Positions 59,812 through 64,000 of a DNA stretch of 64,000 nucleotides are shown in pieces. Each line of letters opens with the position of its first letter. The first letter of the stretch is position 1. The stretch is taken from assembly GCA_902597335.1 (NCBI GenBank), contig CACJXK010000003.1, forward strand, positions 62,001-126,000, read 5' to 3'. Source of the DNA: an uncultured Pelagibacteraceae bacterium (GTDB lineage: Bacteria > Pseudomonadota > Alphaproteobacteria > Pelagibacterales > Pelagibacteraceae). A program made the translations under genes and the position numbers. Below the pieces are notes generated by a model. It had not been told where the DNA came from and did no database searches. It saw only the letters and a list, made by a program, of their open reading frames with translations.

Positions 59812-62782
59812 GAAAATATTTTTTATAAGTGCATCAATAATATTTTTATTATTCGCATGTTTAATATATTTAAGTATTTATGGAATAAAAACGGAAAAAT
59901 TTAACTATTTTATTAATAATAAACTTAAACAGTATAACCCAAAATTAATAATTGAAGTTGACAAAGTTTTTATAAAATTAAATCTAAGTGAATTAGCAAT
60001 AAATATAAATACAAATTCTGCAAGTTTAATTGCTGAAAATATACCGATTAAAATTTCAAAAATTGATATAAATTTAAATTTAATTAAATTTTTAAAAAAA
60101 GAAAATTCAATTAAAAATATTAAAATTAAATCCTCAAACAATTTTATAAAAGACGTTACTTCCTTTTTAAATGTGATTGATTTTAATTTAGTTAGGTATG
60201 TATTTTATAGTCAGATTAATAAAGGGTTATTAAATTTTGAATTAGATGCTAAGTTTGACGATTTAAGTCAGGATATAAAATCTTACATCATTTCAGGTTC
60301 AGTAAATAAAGCAAAATTAAATATACCAGGTTATGGAAATCTTGATGATATAAATTTTAACTTTCAAACACAGGATAAAATAACAAAAATTACAAATTTA
60401 AAATTTATTTATGAAGAGGTAGGTTTTATATCTCAAAGCCTGCAAGTGAAACAAGAAAAATCAGACACGTATTATATAAATGGAGATATTGAAAATACCA
60501 AAGCAGCCATAAATCCAAATTTAATATTAAAACTTTTAAATATAAAACAAAATTATTTGTCTAATAAAGATATTTTATTTAATAGTAAAAATTCTTTTTC
60601 ATTTAACTACCATAAAAATAAAAAAATAAAAAATTTTAAAATTGATTCAGTTATAGATTTTGATGAAATTTATTTTAATAATAAATATCAGGATGTATTT
60701 TTTTTAAAAAAAGGAACAATTAATTCAAAGTTTGAAAAAGAACAATTAACAGCAGAACTCGTATCAAATTTTGTTTTTTCTGATGACTTAAAGCTAAATA
60801 ATAATTATCAAAACAATAATTTAAAATTATTATTAAATACCAAAAAAAATAAAAAAATTGAAATAAATGGAGCTATAAGTAATGGGAAAACGCTTGTAGA
60901 TCCTAAAGTTTTTTTAAATCTTCACAATATAGATGCTGAAATCCTATCTGATCAAAAAATAAATCTTCAGACTGATAATAATTTTAAATTTGAAATCAAT
61001 AATAACAAAATAGAAAATTACTTTTTCAACTCTGAAATTAATTTAGACAAATTAGTGATAAATAAAAAAATCCAAGAAATTTTATATTTAAAAAATGTTA
61101 AAAGTAACCTAACCTTTGGAGAGAATTTATTAAAATTAGATTTAAAAAGTAATTACTCATTTTTTGATAAAAATTTAAATAATGAGTCTGAAAGTAATAT
61201 TATAAATTTTAAATTAAATAATGATGGTTCTGAAATATCAGATTTAGAGATATTTGTTCAGTCTGATAATAATTTTATAAATATTAAAGAATTTAAAAAA
61301 TATTTTGATTTTCAAAATCTATCTAGTTTGATTGAAGATCAAATAATAAACTTAAATTCAGATTTTAGAATAAATGCATCAATTGATGACAAGTTTGATA
61401 TTAAAAATTTTGCTATAAAATCAAATATAAATTTTGATAATTTAAATATTAATTATAAATCAAATATTCTTAAAAAATATTTTACAAATTATGAAAATAA
61501 ATTTACTGTTAAAAAACCAGAAATCACATTTGAATACAATAATGATTTAATTAATTTTCAATTAGATGGTAAATATTTATTAAATAATAAAGAAGATAAT
61601 TTATTCATCAAGTTCAACGGTAATATAAATAATTTTGAATTTTATTCATTACTAGACCTAGACAATAATATTTTAAAAATTGATGAAATTCAATATTTGA
61701 AGAAAAAAAATATTCCTGCAAAATTAGAAATTTTAGCAAATAATTTTAAGAATGGTTTAATGCTAGAAAAAATAGATCTGATAGAAACTAAAAATAATAT
61801 ATCATTTAAAAATCTTTTATTGTCTGATGATTTAAAAATATTGAGTGTAGATAATGTTGATGTAAATTTTGTAAACGATAATGATGTAAAAAACAATTTT
61901 AATATCATTAGAAATTCAAATAATTATAATTTAACTGGAAATCATATAGATGGAGAAAAAATAGTTGAAAGATTACTAAATAGAAAAAATGAAAATAAAC
62001 TTTCAAATTTATTTGATAATATTAATACGTCATTGATATTGAATTTAGATAAAATATATCTTGAAAAAAACGAATATCTCAAAAATTTTAAGGGTGAACT
62101 GGACATTAAAAATAATAAATTATTTATAGCAAAAATTAATGCTGATTTAAAAAATGAAAATAAATTCTCTTACTCTTTTAGAACAACGATAAATAATGAA
62201 AAAATCACAAATATTTTAATTGAAAAACCAAGACCATTTATAAATAATTATAAATTTATAAAAGGTTTTGATGAAGGTGAATTAAAATTAAACTCTATCA
62301 AAATTGATAATAGCTCAAGGTCAAACTTAAAGATAACTAATTTTAAAGTTAAAGAAGTGCCAGTTTTAGCAAAAATTCTTACACTCGCGTCTTTGCAGGG
62401 AATTGCCGATCTATTGACTGGTGAAGGAATAAGATTTGATGAATTTGAAATGGATTTTAAAACAAAAAATAATTTAACAGAAATAGAGGAAATGTATGCA
62501 ATTGGACCTGCAATTTCAATGATGATGGAAGGTTATATCGAAAAAGATAGGATGACAAGTTTAAGAGGAACATTAGTTCCAGCAACAACAATAAATAAAA
62601 CAATTGCTAAAATTCCTTTGCTTGGTGATATATTAGTTGGAAGAAAAAGTGGTGAAGGTATATTTGGAGTAAGCTTTAAGATTAAGGGGCCACCTAACAA
62701 CTTAAAAAGTACAGTTAATCCAATAAAAACATTAACTCCAAGATTTATTACAAGAACCCTAGAAAAAATTAAAGGGAGTTAA
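59804..62782 (+). CDS. Large AsmA/YhdP-like inner-membrane protein
   Basis: 992 residues. One N-terminal membrane helix (about 4-28), then a very long, Asn/Lys/Ile-rich repetitive beta-type region with no motifs, and a C-terminal AsmA-like part: GIRFDEFEMDF, AIGPAISMMMEGYI, GTLVPATTINK, PLLGDILVGRKSGEGIFGVSF and KGPPNNL, as in the YhdP/DUF3971 group. These proteins bridge the periplasm and help phospholipid transport to the outer membrane. It overlaps prfB by 8 bp and shares TTAA with the convergent tyrS stop. Confidence 0.82.
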   Translation: MRRKIFFISASIIFLLFACLIYLSIYGIKTEKFNYFINNKLKQYNPKLIIEVDKVFIKLNLSELAININTNSASLIAENIPIKISKIDINLNLIKFLKKENSIKNIKIKSSNNFIKDVTSFLNVIDFNLVRYVFYSQINKGLLNFELDAKFDDLSQDIKSYIISGSVNKAKLNIPGYGNLDDINFNFQTQDKITKITNLKFIYEEVGFISQSLQVKQEKSDTYYINGDIENTKAAINPNLILKLLNIKQNYLSNKDILFNSKNSFSFNYHKNKKIKNFKIDSVIDFDEIYFNNKYQDVFFLKKGTINSKFEKEQLTAELVSNFVFSDDLKLNNNYQNNNLKLLLNTKKNKKIEINGAISNGKTLVDPKVFLNLHNIDAEILSDQKINLQTDNNFKFEINNNKIENYFFNSEINLDKLVINKKIQEILYLKNVKSNLTFGENLLKLDLKSNYSFFDKNLNNESESNIINFKLNNDGSEISDLEIFVQSDNNFINIKEFKKYFDFQNLSSLIEDQIINLNSDFRINASIDDKFDIKNFAIKSNINFDNLNINYKSNILKKYFTNYENKFTVKKPEITFEYNNDLINFQLDGKYLLNNKEDNLFIKFNGNINNFEFYSLLDLDNNILKIDEIQYLKKKNIPAKLEILANNFKNGLMLEKIDLIETKNNISFKNLLLSDDLKILSVDNVDVNFVNDNDVKNNFNIIRNSNNYNLTGNHIDGEKIVERLLNRKNENKLSNLFDNINTSLILNLDKIYLEKNEYLKNFKGELDIKNNKLFIAKINADLKNENKFSYSFRTTINNEKITNILIEKPRPFINNYKFIKGFDEGELKLNSIKIDNSSRSNLKITNFKVKEVPVLAKILTLASLQGIADLLTGEGIRFDEFEMDFKTKNNLTEIEEMYAIGPAISMMMEGYIEKDRMTSLRGTLVPATTINKTIAKIPLLGDILVGRKSGEGIFGVSFKIKGPPNNLKSTVNPIKTLTPRFITRTLEKIKGS

Positions 62783-64000
62783 TTTGTAATTTTAAAATGT
62801 TTTTTCTTACCTATTGATAATTTAATAAAACCTCTTTCTGAAAATAGACTTTGGTTAATAATATATTTTTCGTCCTTTATACTTTGATTATCTATTTTTA
62901 CAGCGTTTGATTTAATTAATCTTCTTATCTCTGATTTTGATACATCTTTATTCACATGAGATATCACTTCAACTATATTTTTTGATAATATATCATTGTC
63001 TACTTTTATCCCAGGGAGACTTTCACCTGATGAATTTTCTTTGAAAATATTTTTTGCAACTTTATCAGATTTTTCTGCTTCTTTTTTGCCATGAAGCATT
63101 TCTGTCGTTTTATTTGCCAGTAAAATTTTTAATTCATTTATATTTTTATCTTTCACTTGCTTTATTTCTTCTAAAGTTAAATCAGTAAACATTTTTAAAA
63201 ATTTTAATACATCTCTATCATCAGTATTTCTCCAGAATTGCCAATATTCGTATGGAGACAACAAATCTTTATTAAGCCATATTGCACCTTTTTCAGTTTT
63301 TCCCATTTTAGTACCAGATGCTAAAGTTATAAGTGGAGTGGTCAATCCAAATGTATGATTTCCAGCTTCTCTTTTAATAAGTTCAACACCATTAACTATA
63401 TTGCCCCATTGGTCCGATCCACCAATTTGTAATTTACATTTATTTGATTTATTCAGCTCATAGAAATCATATGCTTGTAAAATCATATAATTAAATTCCA
63501 TATAACTTAATGATTGTTCTCTTTCCAATCTCAATTTTACACTATCAAATGTTAACATCTTGTTTATCGTAAAATGTTTACCAATATCTCTTAAAAAATT
63601 TATATAATTAAGTTTACTTAACCATTTATAATTATTAACAAAAATAGGCTTTAATTTCTCATTATTAGTTTTAAGAAAAATTTTAAAAACTTTTTTTATG
63701 TTATTGATGTTACTCTCTATTTGTTTATCAGAGAGAATTTTTCTTGTTTCTTCTTTTCCAGAGGGATCTCCAATTCTAGTTGTTCCTCCGCCCAGTAGTA
63801 CAATTGGTCTGTGTCCATGTTTTTGTAAAAGTCTAAGACACATTATTTGTAATAAACTGCCAACATGGAGGCTAGGAGCTGTACTATCAAATCCAATATA
63901 TGCACGAATGCTCTCTTTATCTAATAAAGCTGATAACTCCAATTCATTAGTACATTGATAAAAGTATCCTCTGTCTTTAAATTCTTTTAAAAAATTATTC
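62779..64000 (-). CDS. tyrS: Tyrosyl-tRNA synthetase, start cut by right edge
   Basis: The frame runs open to the right edge; the visible N-terminus NNFLKEFKDRGYFYQCT shows that only a few residues are missing, so the TTG at 63942 is not the start. About 406 residues are present of a usual 410-425. Class I marks: the HIGH variant SLHVG, tyrosine-binding QAYDFYEL and QIGGSDQWGNI, KMSKS variant TKMGKTE, and a C-terminal S4 RNA-binding domain (VSKSEIRRLIKSNAV). Attaches tyrosine to its tRNA. Confidence 0.96.
   Translation of the reverse strand, partial: NNFLKEFKDRGYFYQCTNELELSALLDKESIRAYIGFDSTAPSLHVGSLLQIMCLRLLQKHGHRPIVLLGGGTTRIGDPSGKEETRKILSDKQIESNINNIKKVFKIFLKTNNEKLKPIFVNNYKWLSKLNYINFLRDIGKHFTINKMLTFDSVKLRLEREQSLSYMEFNYMILQAYDFYELNKSNKCKLQIGGSDQWGNIVNGVELIKREAGNHTFGLTTPLITLASGTKMGKTEKGAIWLNKDLLSPYEYWQFWRNTDDRDVLKFLKMFTDLTLEEIKQVKDKNINELKILLANKTTEMLHGKKEAEKSDKVAKNIFKENSSGESLPGIKVDNDILSKNIVEVISHVNKDVSKSEIRRLIKSNAVKIDNQSIKDEKYIINQSLFSERGFIKLSIGKKKHFKITN

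Noticed and set aside
63940..63942. TTG as the start of tyrS
   Set aside because: The frame continues upstream with recognisable TyrS N-terminal sequence to the window edge, so the start is beyond 64000.
1..64000. tRNA genes, CRISPR arrays, insertion sequences, prophage or attachment sites
   Set aside because: Gaps were read on both strands; none is long enough or shows cloverleaf, spaced repeats, transposase motifs or flanking direct repeats.

Overview
The window is one very dense stretch of a low-GC (strongly A/T-biased, Lys/Asn/Ile-rich proteins) alphaproteobacterial chromosome. It looks like a marine SAR11/Pelagibacterales-type genome. The evidence is overlapping start and stop codons, almost no intergenic DNA, only one gene that could encode a DNA-binding regulator, thiS-thiG, and many periplasmic-binding-protein transporters. 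That taxon is inferred from style and gene content, not from a marker gene. No tRNA, rRNA, CRISPR array, transposase or integrase was seen. No gene-free stretch exceeds about 185 bp.

Layout. (i) 1-1452: 5' part of ppc (PEP carboxylase), cut by the window edge. (ii) 1427-48029: a continuous block of about 46.6 kb for uptake and oxidation of sugars, sugar acids and polyols. It contains four uptake systems of four classes: TRAP (5970-8964), a CUT1 ABC glucose/mannose-type system (16123-20314), a tripartite tricarboxylate TctABC-type system (22155-25133) and a CUT2 ribose/fructose/inositol-type ABC (28827-31629). Each sits in or beside a set of enzymes: SMP-30 lactonase, two enolase-superfamily dehydratases, an IlvD/Edd dehydratase, UxaA, an FAH-family hydrolase, three SDRs, four Gfo/Idh/MocA oxidoreductases, three D-2-hydroxyacid dehydrogenases, an HpaI-type aldolase, an ALDH, ROK and PfkB kinases, and IolD/IolE/IolG. 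Inside it is a less familiar cluster (37981-44068) with degenerate PanB- and PanE-like proteins, a DUF1907 protein, two Fe(II)/2-oxoglutarate-type dioxygenases, a hydroxyacid dehydrogenase and the only candidate regulator. (iii) 48026-64000: housekeeping genes: ybaK, glnA, a suf operon (sufA, sufT, sufU, sufS and a chimeric aroQ-sufD ORF), thiS-thiG, an RNase E/G gene, a PBP1A gene, prfB with a programmed frameshift, an AsmA-like gene, and tyrS cut by the right edge.

How the genes could work together. The chemistry is largely oxidative and non-phosphorylating: oxidise a sugar at C1, open the lactone, dehydrate to a 2-keto-3-deoxy acid, then cleave by aldolase or by oxidation plus FAH-type hydrolysis. 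The set at 1427-5108 resembles the diketo-hydrolase branch known for L-fuconate/L-rhamnonate. The SDR and Gfo/Idh proteins behind the glucose-type ABC transporter, with the IlvD/Edd dehydratase, resemble an oxidative pentose/hexose route. IolD at the head of the CUT2 ABC operon, and IolE/IolG elsewhere, point to inositol, but iolB and iolC are absent.

Most notable: an in-frame hybrid of the N-terminus of type II dehydroquinase (AroQ) with the C-terminal part of SufD, with sufB and sufC missing (deletion or assembly chimera); a complete intrinsic terminator inside the first codons of tctB; terminator or attenuator hairpins immediately after all four solute-binding-protein genes; an RNase E/G without its zinc-link cysteines and a ROK kinase without its zinc motif; a PanB paralogue without its metal-site residues; and a palindrome-rich divergent control region at 40215-40296.
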